64,000 bases of DNA from Pseudarthrobacter raffinosi (GTDB lineage Bacteria; Actinomycetota; Actinomycetes; Actinomycetales; Micrococcaceae), in assembly GCF_023913735.1 (NCBI RefSeq), contig NZ_JAMXBH010000011.1:1-64000 (forward strand), in the 5' to 3' direction. Under the pieces are notes generated by a model. The model did no database searches. It was given only the letters and a program-made list of their open reading frames with translations, and was not told the origin of the DNA. Position numbers and translations under genes: made by a program. Below, piece after piece: positions 7,609 through 18,360 of this stretch (positions are counted from its first letter, which is position 1; every line of letters begins with the position of its first letter).

Positions 7609-8917
7609 ATTGCGAACCCTGAAAGTAGCCCTGCTGGGCTGTGGCAACGTTGGGGCCCAGGTTGCGCGGATTCTCATTGAGGACGCCGACGCCCTTGCCG
7701 CCCGTACCGGGGCCCGCCTGCAGCTCAGCGGCATCGCGGTGCGCAACGTCAATGCCAAGCGGGATGTGGACCTGCCGCAGGACCTCTTCACCACCGACGC
7801 CGACACCCTGGTCAAGGACGCCGACCTGGTGATCGAGCTTATGGGCGGGATCGAGCCTGCCCGCACGCTGATCCTCTCCGCGCTGCGCAACGGCGCCTGT
7901 GTAGTCACCGGCAACAAAGCCCTGCTCGCCCAGGACGGCCCCACTCTCTACGAAGAGGCGGACAAGGCCGGCGTGCAGCTGTCCTACGAGGCCGCCGTAG
8001 CCGGTGCCATCCCCATCCTGCGCCCCATCCGGGACAGTCTGGCCGGCGACCGCATTACCCGCGTGCTGGGTATCGTCAACGGCACCACCAACTTCATCCT
8101 GGACCAGATGGACTCCACCGGCGCGCAGTTCGCTGACGCCCTCGCCGAGGCCCAGCGCCTTGGCTACGCCGAAGCTGACCCCACCGCCGATATCGAAGGC
8201 CACGACGCCGCCTCCAAGGCCGCCATTCTCGCGTCGCTGTCCTTCCACACCCGCTTCGCCCTGGAGAACGTCCACTGCGAAGGCATCACGTCCGTCAGCG
8301 CGGCGGACATCGCTGCAGCCAAGGACGCCGGATTTGTCATCAAACTGCTGGCCATTGCCGAAAAGCTCACGGATGCCGACGGCGGCGAAGGCGTTTCCGT
8401 GCGCGTGCACCCCACGCTGCTGCCGCGCGAGCACCCGCTGGCCGCCGTTCGTGGCGCGTTCAATGCGGTCTTCATCGAGGCGGAAAACGCCGGCGAGCTG
8501 ATGTTCTACGGCCAGGGTGCCGGCGGAACCCCGACGGCGTCCGCCGTCCTGGGTGACCTTGTCTCGGCCGCCCGCCGCATTGTGCTGGGCGGCCCGGGAC
8601 GCACGGAGACCACCACCGGCCACGTCCCGGCCCTGCCCATCGCCTCAGCCATCACCAGCTACTACATCGGCCTGGACGTCGCTGACCAGCCCGGCGTGCT
8701 GGCCCGGATCGCCCAGCTCTTTGCGGAGCACGGCGTGTCCATCGAAATCATGCGGCAGACCATCCACCGGGACGCAGAGTCCAACGTGGAGTCTGCCGAA
8801 CTGCGGATCGTTACCCACCGCGCATCAGAGGCTGCCCTCGCAGCCACCGTCGAGGCCGTCAAAGGCCTGGACGTCATCAATTCAGTGACATCCGTTCTGC
8901 GGGTAGAAGGAGTCTAA
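7601..8917 (+). CDS. hom: homoserine dehydrogenase
   Basis: Reduces aspartate semialdehyde to homoserine with NAD(P)H, the branch point toward threonine, methionine and isoleucine. The 438-aa protein has a Rossmann motif VALLGCGNVGAQVA, the catalytic region SYEAAVAGAIPILRP and GIVNGTTNFIL, the conserved ADPTADIEGHDAASK, and a C-terminal ACT domain (YYIGLDVADQPGVLARIAQL) that typically mediates threonine feedback inhibition. ATG 7601 overlaps the lysA stop, so translation is probably coupled. thrC starts directly after its stop codon. Confidence 0.97.
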   Translation: MTELRTLKVALLGCGNVGAQVARILIEDADALAARTGARLQLSGIAVRNVNAKRDVDLPQDLFTTDADTLVKDADLVIELMGGIEPARTLILSALRNGACVVTGNKALLAQDGPTLYEEADKAGVQLSYEAAVAGAIPILRPIRDSLAGDRITRVLGIVNGTTNFILDQMDSTGAQFADALAEAQRLGYAEADPTADIEGHDAASKAAILASLSFHTRFALENVHCEGITSVSAADIAAAKDAGFVIKLLAIAEKLTDADGGEGVSVRVHPTLLPREHPLAAVRGAFNAVFIEAENAGELMFYGQGAGGTPTASAVLGDLVSAARRIVLGGPGRTETTTGHVPALPIASAITSYYIGLDVADQPGVLARIAQLFAEHGVSIEIMRQTIHRDAESNVESAELRIVTHRASEAALAATVEAVKGLDVINSVTSVLRVEGV

Positions 8918-10024
8918 GTGGCTCACCAATGGCGCGGCGTTATCCGCGAATACGCTGACCGGCTGCCCGTAACGGAATCCACCAGGGTCATCACGCTGGG
9001 CGAAGGCGGCACTCCGCTGGTCCACGCGCAGAAGCTCTCCGAGCTCACCGGTTCCACGGTGTACCTAAAGGTCGAGGGGATGAACCCCACCGGTTCGTTC
9101 AAGGACCGCGGCATGACCATGGCCATGACGGCCGCCGTCGCGTCCGGCGCCAAGGCCGTCGTGTGCGCGTCAACCGGCAACACCTCAGCGTCCGCCGCGG
9201 CCTACGCCACGGCAGCGGGACTGAAATGCGCTGTGCTGGTCCCCGAAGGCAAGATCTCCATGGGCAAGCTGAGCCAGGCCATCGCGCACGGCGCCACGCT
9301 GCTCCAGGTGGACGGCAACTTCGATAACTGCCTGGACATTGCACGGAAGCTGGGGGAGTCCTACCCGGTGTTCCTGGTCAACTCCGTGAACCCGGCCCGC
9401 ATCCAGGGCCAGAAGACGGGCGCGTTTGAGATTGTTGATTCGCTCGGCGATGCTCCGGACATCCACGTCCTGCCCGTAGGCAACGCCGGCAACATCACGG
9501 CGTACTGGAAGGGCTACAAGGAGTACTCGGCGCCGTTCGAATCCGACACGGCCGGAACCTTGCCCGCCGTATCCACCAAAACCCCCCAGATGTGGGGCTT
9601 CCAGGCCGCCGGCGCGGCACCGTTCGTGGCAGGGCACCCCATCACGGAACCGGACACCATCGCCACTGCCATCCGGATCGGCAACCCGGCGTCCTGGGAC
9701 GGTGCCATCGCGGCACGTGACGAGTCCGGCGGATTCATCGACGCCGTGACTGACGAACAGATCCTGGATGCCCACCGCTGGCTGTCCGCCCGCGAAGGCG
9801 TTTTTGTGGAGCCCGGCTCCGCCGCCGGTGTGGCCGGACTGCTCAAGAAGCACGCCGCCGGTGAAGTTCCGACCGGCAAGACCATCGTCATCACCGTGAC
9901 CGGCCACGGCCTCAAGGACCCCCAGTGGGCCCTCCGGACCGAGGACGGCAGTGAAGTGCAGCCGGTCAAGGTCTCAAACGATGTCGTGACAGTCGCAGCT
10001 GAACTGGGACTGGAAGAAAAGTAG
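8918..10024 (+). CDS. thrC: threonine synthase
   Basis: PLP enzyme converting O-phosphohomoserine to threonine. The 368-aa form is the short class found in actinobacteria. Visible motifs are GEGGTPLV, the PLP lysine in [25 protein letters not shown], the phosphate-binding [13 protein letters not shown], and [11 protein letters not shown] 8918 immediately follows the hom stop; the upstream GTAGAAGGAG provides a good ribosome site inside hom. thrB follows 2 bp after its stop. Confidence 0.97.
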   Translation: MAHQWRGVIREYADRLPVTESTRVITLGEGGTPLVHAQKLSELTGSTVYLKVEGMNPTGSFKDRGMTMAMTAAVASGAKAVVCASTGNTSASAAAYATAAGLKCAVLVPEGKISMGKLSQAIAHGATLLQVDGNFDNCLDIARKLGESYPVFLVNSVNPARIQGQKTGAFEIVDSLGDAPDIHVLPVGNAGNITAYWKGYKEYSAPFESDTAGTLPAVSTKTPQMWGFQAAGAAPFVAGHPITEPDTIATAIRIGNPASWDGAIAARDESGGFIDAVTDEQILDAHRWLSAREGVFVEPGSAAGVAGLLKKHAAGEVPTGKTIVITVTGHGLKDPQWALRTEDGSEVQPVKVSNDVVTVAAELGLEEK

Positions 10025-10026
10025 CC

Positions 10027-11001
10027 TTGGAAACCACCTCGCCCACCGCCGTTGACCTGCCCGTCATCGAAGCAGGCCAGCGCGTCACCGTCAGGGTCCC
10101 GGCCACCAGCGCAAACCTCGGACCGGGTTACGACAGCCTGGGCCTCGCCCTGGCACTGCACGACACCCTGACGGTGGAAAGCCTCGAATCCGCTGAGCTC
10201 GTCTTCGAGCTCAGCGGTGAGGGGGCGGACACGCTGCCGCAGGACGCCAGCCACCTGGTGGTCAGGGCGATGGAGGCTGCCTTTTCCCGGCTTGGATACC
10301 GGCACGGCGGCCTCAGGATCACGGCGACGAACGTCAACCCCCATGGCCGGGGCCTGGGATCATCGGCGTCGGCAGTGGTGGCGGCCGTCTCGGCCGCCAA
10401 TGCCATGGTGCCCGAAGCGGCGCGTCGCGGGCGGGACTGGATCCTGCAGTTGACCAGCGAGATGGAAGGCCATCCGGACAACGTCGCGCCCGCGATTTTC
10501 GGCGGACTGGCGCTGTCATGGCAGGACAGTGACCGGTACAGCAGCACGTGCGCTTCCGTGGCCGGTTCCGTGATTCCCATCGTGGCCGTCCCCGATTTTG
10601 AATTGTCCACCGAGGCCGCGCGCGCCCTGCTGCCGGCGTCTGTGGGCCATCATGCCGCGGCCATGAACTCCGGACGGGCTGCGCTGCTGATCCATGCGCT
10701 GACCCAGAAGCCCGAGTTCCTGCACGCCGGCACCGAGGATTACCTGCACCAGAGCTACCGGGCCGAGGCGATGCGGCCCAGCGCGTCCCTCATCAGGGCA
10801 CTGCGCAACGCGGGCCACGCGGCAGTGGTTTCGGGTGCCGGACCTACGGTCCTGGTTCTCGCCGACGGCGAAGCCGAAGCCGCCGAGGTCCTTGGGTTTA
10901 TTGAGTCCTTTACAGAGGCGAACACGCCGGGCATCGGCTGGCGCGTGCTAAAGCTGGCAGTGGACGTCGAAGGTGCTAAGGTGGACTTGCACCGGCGGTA
11001 A
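10027..11001 (+). CDS. thrB: homoserine kinase
   Basis: GHMP-family kinase that phosphorylates homoserine to O-phosphohomoserine, the substrate of thrC. The 324-aa protein has the GHMP ATP-binding loop GRGLGSSASAVVAAV (~110-124), an N-terminal VPATSANLGPGYDSLGLAL, EGHPDNVAPAIFGG, and a C-terminal SGAGPTVLVL. The start is TTG at 10027, two bases after thrC, preceded by a purine-rich GGAAGAAAAG. A TTG start plus tight spacing suggests translational coupling. The pathway order hom-thrC-thrB is usual for actinobacteria. Confidence 0.96.
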   Translation: METTSPTAVDLPVIEAGQRVTVRVPATSANLGPGYDSLGLALALHDTLTVESLESAELVFELSGEGADTLPQDASHLVVRAMEAAFSRLGYRHGGLRITATNVNPHGRGLGSSASAVVAAVSAANAMVPEAARRGRDWILQLTSEMEGHPDNVAPAIFGGLALSWQDSDRYSSTCASVAGSVIPIVAVPDFELSTEAARALLPASVGHHAAAMNSGRAALLIHALTQKPEFLHAGTEDYLHQSYRAEAMRPSASLIRALRNAGHAAVVSGAGPTVLVLADGEAEAAEVLGFIESFTEANTPGIGWRVLKLAVDVEGAKVDLHRR

Positions 11002-11172
11002 TTCCGCCTATCTGATCGGCAGCTGCATTCAGTTGTTAGTGATCTCCTACTGCGCAATATTTTCCGGTGCCGCCTGCTTGGTCTGTCGCAGGAATCTGCA
11101 GCTGAATTGTCTGCCCCTGAATAGTCAGCCCAGCGCCCCGCCATTAATCGGTGCGTGAGGTGAATCAGTATC

Positions 11173-11275
11173 CGGCCCTGCTGGCCGAAATCCAACCGGC
11201 AAGACCGAAAATGCGGCTGCAGATCTGAACTGCAGCCCAGATCAAATCATCGCGTCCAGCTCCCAGTCTGGACGC
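11173..11275 (+). promoter_or_regulatory. structured 5' leader of rho with three stem-loops
   Basis: The 296-bp thrB-rho gap contains no credible gene. Its last 125 bp hold three inverted repeats: CGGCC/GGCCG (11173-11187, 5-nt loop), GCTGCAG/CTGCAGC (11216-11236, 7-nt loop), and GCGTCCAG/CTGGACGC (11252-11275, 8-nt loop). They precede a strong ribosome site GGGGGAAGG at 11282-11290 and the GTG start. rho is autoregulated through its leader in several bacteria, so a control element is plausible. The folds are read by eye only. Confidence 0.5.
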
Positions 11276-11297
11276 CGTCGAGGGGGAAGGATCCTTC

Positions 11298-13532
<2,235 letters not shown>

Positions 13533-13541
13533 CTACGCTCA

Positions 13542-13585
13542 CCGCTCAAAATATGCCGGCCCTTTGGCCGGCATATTTTGAGCGG
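13542..13585 (+). terminator. perfect 20-bp stem-loop after rho
   Basis: Two 20-nt arms (CCGCTCAAAATATGCCGGCC and its exact complement) enclose a 4-nt loop CTTT, starting 9 bp after the rho stop. The stem is followed by TTCGTCGTTAAG, so there is no real U tract. It probably ends the thr-rho transcript, or stabilises its 3' end, before the separate prfA start. Confidence 0.8.
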
Positions 13586-13640
13586 TTCGTCGTTAAGTCT
13601 CGTGAAACTAGACTTGTAAGAGTCGAAAGAGGTTTTGAAA

Positions 13641-14714
13641 ATGTTTGAGTCCGTACAGGGCCTGCTTGATGAGCATGATGCTATCCAGGCGCAGCTTGGT
13701 GATCCTGCTGTCTATGCTGACCAGCGGCTGGCCCGGAAGCTGGGGCGGCGTTCTGCGCAGCTCAATGGCATCGTGGAGGCATACAACAAGTGGCATGCCC
13801 TGGAGGACGACCTCGCCGCTGCGAAGGAAATGGCCTCGGAGGACCCTGAGTTTGCTGCCGAGGTTCCCGTGCTGGAAGAAGCGCTGGAGCAGGCTTCTGC
13901 GAAGCTGCGCAGGCTCCTCATTCCGCGGGACCCCGACGACGCCCGCAATGTGATCCTGGAGGTCAAAGGCGGCGAAGGCGGCGACGAAGCCGCGCTCTTC
14001 GCCGGCGACCTCCTGCGGATGTACACCCGGTACGCGGAATCACGCGGCTGGAAGACTGAACTCATCTCGGCCAACGAATCCGATCTCGGTGGCTACAAGG
14101 ACGTCCAGATGGCCGTCAAGGGCAACTCGAACGATCCTGCCGAGGGCGTCTACGCACGGCTCAAGTTCGAAGGCGGCGTCCACCGCGTGCAGCGTGTGCC
14201 CGTCACCGAATCCCAGGGCCGCATCCACACCTCTGCCGCCGGCGTCCTGGTCCTTCCCGAAGTTGACGAGCCCGAAGAGCTGGACATCAACCAGAACGAC
14301 CTCAAGATCGACGTCTACCGCTCGTCGGGTCCCGGTGGCCAGTCCGTGAACACTACGGACTCCGCTGTCCGTATCACGCACCTTCCCACCGGCATCGTGG
14401 TGGCCATGCAGAACGAGAAATCCCAGCTGCAGAACCGCGAAGCCGGCATGCGCGTGCTCCGCGCCCGCATTCTGGCGCACCAGCAGGAAATCATCGACGC
14501 CGAGAACTCGGCCCAGCGTAAATCCCAGATCCGCACCATGGACCGTTCTGAGCGCATCCGCACGTACAACTACCCGGAAAACCGGATCGCGGACCACCGC
14601 ACCGGCTACAAGGCCTACAACCTGGACCAGGTCATGAACGGGGACCTGGAACCGGTCATCCAGTCCGCCATCGAGATGGACGAACAGGCACGCCTGGACG
14701 CCATCGGCGACTAG
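13641..14714 (+). CDS. prfA: peptide chain release factor 1
   Basis: Recognises UAA and UAG and triggers peptide release on the ribosome. The 357-aa protein contains the N-terminal helical domain, the codon-recognition region, and the catalytic GGQ in [17 protein letters not shown] (~residue 232); the usual tail [13 protein letters not shown] is intact. ATG 13641 is preceded by GAAAGAGG. A TTG at 13635 in the same frame is less likely. Directly followed by prmC, whose product methylates the GGQ glutamine. Confidence 0.97.
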   Translation: MFESVQGLLDEHDAIQAQLGDPAVYADQRLARKLGRRSAQLNGIVEAYNKWHALEDDLAAAKEMASEDPEFAAEVPVLEEALEQASAKLRRLLIPRDPDDARNVILEVKGGEGGDEAALFAGDLLRMYTRYAESRGWKTELISANESDLGGYKDVQMAVKGNSNDPAEGVYARLKFEGGVHRVQRVPVTESQGRIHTSAAGVLVLPEVDEPEELDINQNDLKIDVYRSSGPGGQSVNTTDSAVRITHLPTGIVVAMQNEKSQLQNREAGMRVLRARILAHQQEIIDAENSAQRKSQIRTMDRSERIRTYNYPENRIADHRTGYKAYNLDQVMNGDLEPVIQSAIEMDEQARLDAIGD

Positions 14715-14726
14715 CCGCCGGCACCC

Positions 14727-15596
14727 ATGACACTCGGGTCTGGGCAGTCCCTCGCGGCTGCCGTCAGCGAGGCCACGGTGATCCTCCGGGACGCCGGGGT
14801 CCCCAGCCCCCGCGTCGACGCGGAACTCCTGGCGGACCACCTGCTTGGTGTGGGGCTCGGGAGGCTCCGGGCGATGATGCTGGGGGACACTCCAGCGCCT
14901 GTTGGCTATGCCGAACTTGTCGCTGAACGGGCCCAACGGATCCCGCTGCAGCACATCACCGGAGTGGCGCACTTCAGGTATCTGGAGCTCGCCGTCGGGC
15001 CGGGGGTTTTTATCCCCCGGCCGGAAACAGAGTCCGTTGTGCAGCTGGTCATCGACCACGTCAAGGGGATGGCACACCCGCGGATTGTTGACCTGGGCAC
15101 GGGCTCGGGCGCAATAGCCGGCTCCATCGCCCACGAGGTGCCCGGCGCTGAAGTCCACGCCGTGGAATACAGTCCGTTCGCGCACGCGTGGGCGGCCCGG
15201 AACCTGGCGCCCCTGGGCGTCAAGCTGGTGCTGGGGGACCTCCGCGACGCGCTGCCGGAACTTAACGGAACCTTCGACGTCGTAATCTCCAACCCGCCCT
15301 ACATTCCCGCCGAAGCCATCCCGAATGAACCCGAAGTTGCCCTGCACGATCCTCCCGAAGCCCTGTACGGCGGGGGAGCGGACGGCATGGAACTTCCGAC
15401 GGCGGCGGCCGCCTCGGCTGCCCGGCTGCTGGTTCCCGGCGGCTACTTCGTGATGGAACACGCGGAAGTCCAGGCCGGCTGGATCGCCGGCATGATGCAG
15501 CGGACGGGTGCTTGGCGGGAGATCACCACGCACCTGGACCTCAACGGCAAGGAACGCGCCACGAGCGCCGTCCTTGCCGGTCCGCACCACGAGTGA
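14727..15596 (+). CDS. prmC: peptide chain release factor N5-glutamine methyltransferase
   Basis: SAM-dependent enzyme that methylates the Gln of the GGQ motif in release factors. The 289-aa protein has an N-terminal substrate-binding helical part, the SAM-binding motif VDLGTGSGAIAGSIA, and the catalytic NPPY in VVISNPPYIPAEAI (~residue 190), the signature of amide N-methyltransferases. It lies 12 bp after prfA, the standard pairing. Confidence 0.96.
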   Translation: MTLGSGQSLAAAVSEATVILRDAGVPSPRVDAELLADHLLGVGLGRLRAMMLGDTPAPVGYAELVAERAQRIPLQHITGVAHFRYLELAVGPGVFIPRPETESVVQLVIDHVKGMAHPRIVDLGTGSGAIAGSIAHEVPGAEVHAVEYSPFAHAWAARNLAPLGVKLVLGDLRDALPELNGTFDVVISNPPYIPAEAIPNEPEVALHDPPEALYGGGADGMELPTAAAASAARLLVPGGYFVMEHAEVQAGWIAGMMQRTGAWREITTHLDLNGKERATSAVLAGPHHE

Positions 15597-15611
15597 TGAA
15601 AGAATAGGCCA

Positions 15612-16415
15612 GTGACCACAACCTACAACTGCACGTCCGAGGATCAGCGCGCCCTTGGCCTGGAGCATGCCCAGCGTGCCATCAGCGAAAAGAAGTGCGT
15701 GGTGTTCCCCACGGACACGGTCTACGGAATTGCCGCCGACGCCTTTTCGCCGCAGGCCGTCACCATGCTGTTGGCCTCCAAAGGGCGCAGCCGCACCATG
15801 CCGCCGCCGGTACTGATTCCCCGGATCAACGCGCTGGACGGCCTGGCCACAGATGTTTCCGCTGATGCCCGCAAGCTCGCCGAGGCGTTCTGGCCGGGGG
15901 GACTGACCCTGATTCTGCACGCCCAGCCGTCACTGGACTGGGACCTGGGTGAGACCCAGGGAACGGTGGCCCTGCGTATGCCCGCCGACGAGGTGGCCCA
16001 GGAACTCCTGACGCTGACCGGTCCGCTGGCCGTTTCCTCCGCCAACCGGACCGGCCAGCCGCCGGCACAGACCGCCGCGGAGGCACGTGCCCAGCTCGCG
16101 GAGTCCGTGGAGGTCTACCTCGAAGGCGGTTTCCGGCCTGTGGAAGGAACTGACGCCGTGCCCTCCACAATCGTGGATGCCACCGGGACGCTCCTGCGCG
16201 TGGTGCGCAACGGCGCTGTGTCCCTGGAGCAACTCCGGGCGCACGTTCCGGGCGTCTTGGGCCTGGGCGAGATTCCGATGGCTGAGCCCGAGGAAGAATC
16301 TGAAGAAGTCGCTCTGCCGGCCGAATCAGCCGCTGAAGGGCCGGCCGCTGAAGAGCCGGCAGCTGAAAAAGCTGCCAACGAGCCGTCCGCGCCGGTTCGG
16401 GAGACTGACGGGTGA
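15612..16415 (+). CDS. L-threonylcarbamoyladenylate synthase (YrdC/Sua5 type)
   Basis: Makes threonylcarbamoyl-AMP from threonine, bicarbonate and ATP for the t6A37 modification of ANN-decoding tRNAs. The YrdC domain occupies ~15-210, with VVFPTDTVYGIAADAF, the KGRSRTMPPPVLI loop, LPADEVAQELL-like region and SSANRTGQPP. After ~225 comes an acidic Glu/Ala/Pro tail of about 40 residues that is probably disordered and is not the Sua5 C-terminal domain. GTG start. The next gene begins in a 4-bp overlap (GTGA). Confidence 0.9.
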   Translation: MTTTYNCTSEDQRALGLEHAQRAISEKKCVVFPTDTVYGIAADAFSPQAVTMLLASKGRSRTMPPPVLIPRINALDGLATDVSADARKLAEAFWPGGLTLILHAQPSLDWDLGETQGTVALRMPADEVAQELLTLTGPLAVSSANRTGQPPAQTAAEARAQLAESVEVYLEGGFRPVEGTDAVPSTIVDATGTLLRVVRNGAVSLEQLRAHVPGVLGLGEIPMAEPEEESEEVALPAESAAEGPAAEEPAAEKAANEPSAPVRETDG

Positions 16416-17170
16416 GCCTGGCACGCCAGCACATCCCCGTCCTGGGCGTGGACGCCACGCCGCTCAAGGTTGACGACCTGCTTGAGGTGCTGGCGGGGTT
16501 CGTCGCCGACGGGACCAAGCGGACCGTCGTCGGACATAACCTGCACAGTGTCACGCTGACACATTCCGACGCCGGCTTTCGTTCCGTTTATGAGGAGAGC
16601 GACGTGGTGCTCCTCGACGGGGCACCGGTGCTCTGGCTGTGGAGCCGGACGGGGAATGCCGTGGGGCCGGTCATGGAGTACCGGCTGGGTTCCACGGACT
16701 GGTTGCCGTCCCTGGGCAAGGTTGCCGGCCTGAAGCGGATTGCGGTGGTTGGCGCCGGCGCCGAGGCGAACGCCTTGGCTGTCGAAAAACTCCGGAGCAT
16801 TGTTCCCGGTGCCACGATAGCGGGCCTGCCCGGCGAAGGCTGGAACGACGACGTCGAAACGGCCGCTGTGCGCTGGCTCGCGGAGCAGCAGCCCCAGCTC
16901 GTCCTGCTCGGGTTGGGAATGCCGCTGCAGGAATCAGTGCTGCAGCGCCAGCTCGACACGCTCCCGCCGGCCATCTACTGCACGGTGGGCGGCGCTATCG
17001 ACCAGCTGGCCGGAATCCAGAAGCTTGCACCTCGATGGCTCGGGAGGCTCGGGCTTGAGTGGGCATGGCGCCTGCTGCTGCATCCCCGCCGCGTGGCGTA
17101 CCGCGTGTTTGGCGAGCCGTGGGTGCTGCTGTGGCTGCTGGCCCGCCGCCGGCTGCGGCGCGTGTCCTAG
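16412..17170 (+). CDS. WecG/TagA/CpsF family glycosyltransferase
   Basis: The family adds N-acetylmannosaminuronate or N-acetylmannosamine to undecaprenyl-PP-GlcNAc. The 252-aa protein shows the family landmarks: NLHSVTLTHSD near residue 35-45, VVLLDGAPVLWL (~65-76), GSTDWLP, and LVLLGLGMPLQE toward the C-terminus, followed by a basic/hydrophobic membrane-facing tail (LEWAWRLLLHPRR). It is translationally coupled to the YrdC gene by GTGA. WecA/TagO-like 1.2 kb away would make its lipid acceptor, so this locus may contribute to a teichoic-acid-type or capsular linkage unit (inference). Confidence 0.85.
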   Translation: MSLARQHIPVLGVDATPLKVDDLLEVLAGFVADGTKRTVVGHNLHSVTLTHSDAGFRSVYEESDVVLLDGAPVLWLWSRTGNAVGPVMEYRLGSTDWLPSLGKVAGLKRIAVVGAGAEANALAVEKLRSIVPGATIAGLPGEGWNDDVETAAVRWLAEQQPQLVLLGLGMPLQESVLQRQLDTLPPAIYCTVGGAIDQLAGIQKLAPRWLGRLGLEWAWRLLLHPRRVAYRVFGEPWVLLWLLARRRLRRVS

Positions 17171-18063
17171 AACTTCTGGTCCTCCAGCGGCGCGAAGCCC
17201 TTGGCACGCAGTCCCTTCGAGAAGGAACTTGCCCAGGCAAGCAGTCCCTTCAGGTCACGGCGCTGCGCAAAGTAGCCAAGATAGCCGCCGACGTCGGCCA
17301 CCAGCGACTTAACCCGGAAATAGCGCCGGATCAGGTACCCGCGGTTGCGGTAGTAGTAGTAACGTTTGAACGCCGAATCCGGCACGATCACATGCCATCG
17401 TGCACCAAAGACGTGCTTCGTCTCGGAAAACGCATGCGGGTGGGTGATGGCGGTGGTGGTCACCGTGCCGAACCGGATGCCCGCCTTGCGGAGGCGGATG
17501 GTGAAGTCCACCTCGTCGCCGCGGATGAAGAGGCGCATGTCCGGCAGGCCCACCTTGAAAAACACGTCGGACCTGATCAGGGCACCGTTGAAGAAGTGTC
17601 CGTCGTTGGGTAGGAAACCTACTTTTTCCAGTTCGGCCCGGTCATGGGTGACTTTCCCGTCCAGCCGGAAGAAGAAGGACAGCCGGTCGGGATGGCCGGG
17701 GGCAACCACCAGCGGGACCACGGCTTCAAGGTCGCGTGCCTCAGCCTCACGCAGCAGCGTGGCGAGGCATTCGGGATCTGCCGGCTCGGCGTCGTCGTCC
17801 ATCATCCAGACCCATTTGGCTCCGCTGGCCACCGCCTTCAGCGCGGCGAGGGCGAAGCCGCCTGCCCCGCCGAGGTTCGCTTCGGAACGGACGTAATCAA
17901 CATTTGGGTGCCGCGCGGCAACATCGCGTGCGGGGTCCGTGCCGCTGTCGACAAGGCAGATGGTGTCCACTGCCGCGGACTGCGCATTAATGGCGTCCAG
18001 CAGGACGGACAGCTCTTTATGACGGTTAAATGTCACGGCGGCAACTGCAACCCGGACGGTCAT
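17167..18063 (-). CDS. family 2 glycosyltransferase (GlfT2-like)
   Basis: The 298-aa protein is a GT-A fold enzyme with AAVTFNRHKELSVLLDAI at the N-terminus, NLGGAGGFALA, and the metal-binding DDD in WVWMMDDDAEP. The C-terminal part (RNRGYLIRRYFRV) is typical of actinobacterial rhamnosyl/galactofuranosyl transferases. Start at 18063 is favoured: AAAGGAATCCCC precedes the ATG and the longer frame to 18198 adds unlike sequence. It converges with the TagA-like gene, the two 3' ends overlapping by 4 bp. Donor sugar unknown. Confidence 0.85.
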   Translation of the reverse strand: MTVRVAVAAVTFNRHKELSVLLDAINAQSAAVDTICLVDSGTDPARDVAARHPNVDYVRSEANLGGAGGFALAALKAVASGAKWVWMMDDDAEPADPECLATLLREAEARDLEAVVPLVVAPGHPDRLSFFFRLDGKVTHDRAELEKVGFLPNDGHFFNGALIRSDVFFKVGLPDMRLFIRGDEVDFTIRLRKAGIRFGTVTTTAITHPHAFSETKHVFGARWHVIVPDSAFKRYYYYRNRGYLIRRYFRVKSLVADVGGYLGYFAQRRDLKGLLAWASSFSKGLRAKGFAPLEDQKF

Positions 18064-18258
18064 GGGGATTCCTTTCAGCATGGCCTTCAGGGGATTCCCC
18101 GCTCGCAATGCGCCAGTGTGGCGCGAAGCCATGGAGCCGTTGGCGCTAGTATCTTGACTAGAGTCCACTGTAATACAGCCCTGTAAGGCACCAAGCACTG
18201 CCTGCTGCGCGCCCGGCGACGGAGAAGTTTCATTTATCGAAAGTCAGATTCCCCGCCA

Positions 18259-18360
18259 GTGAGCCCATCGATCGAGGACCACCTGTTCGGGCCGCTGTCC
18301 ATGCCTGTGCGCACCCGCAGGGTTGCGCCGCACACCGACGAAACGGCCGCTATCGCATGA
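18259..18360 (+). CDS. small upstream ORF joined to wecA (33 aa), hypothetical
   Basis: A GTG-started frame of 33 codons ends in TGA that overlaps the ATG of the wecA-like gene (ATGA). The protein begins VSPSIEDHLFGP and is basic in the middle (VRTRRVAPHT). No ribosome site is obvious before the GTG. The exact overlap suggests coupling, either as a leader peptide or a small gene. The rest of 18064-18258 holds an 11-bp palindrome CTGTAATACAG at 18168-18178 in the divergent promoter region. Confidence 0.4.
   Translation: MSPSIEDHLFGPLSMPVRTRRVAPHTDETAAIA

Noticed and set aside
11002..11170. small plus-strand ORF in the thrB-rho gap (from about 10973)
   Set aside because: It begins inside thrB, has no ribosome site and shows a Cys/Leu/Pro-rich random composition.
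14040..15920. 626-codon open frame on the minus strand
   Set aside because: It runs antisense through prfA, prmC and the YrdC gene, with Gly/Arg/Val/His-rich composition typical of shadow frames in high-GC coding DNA.
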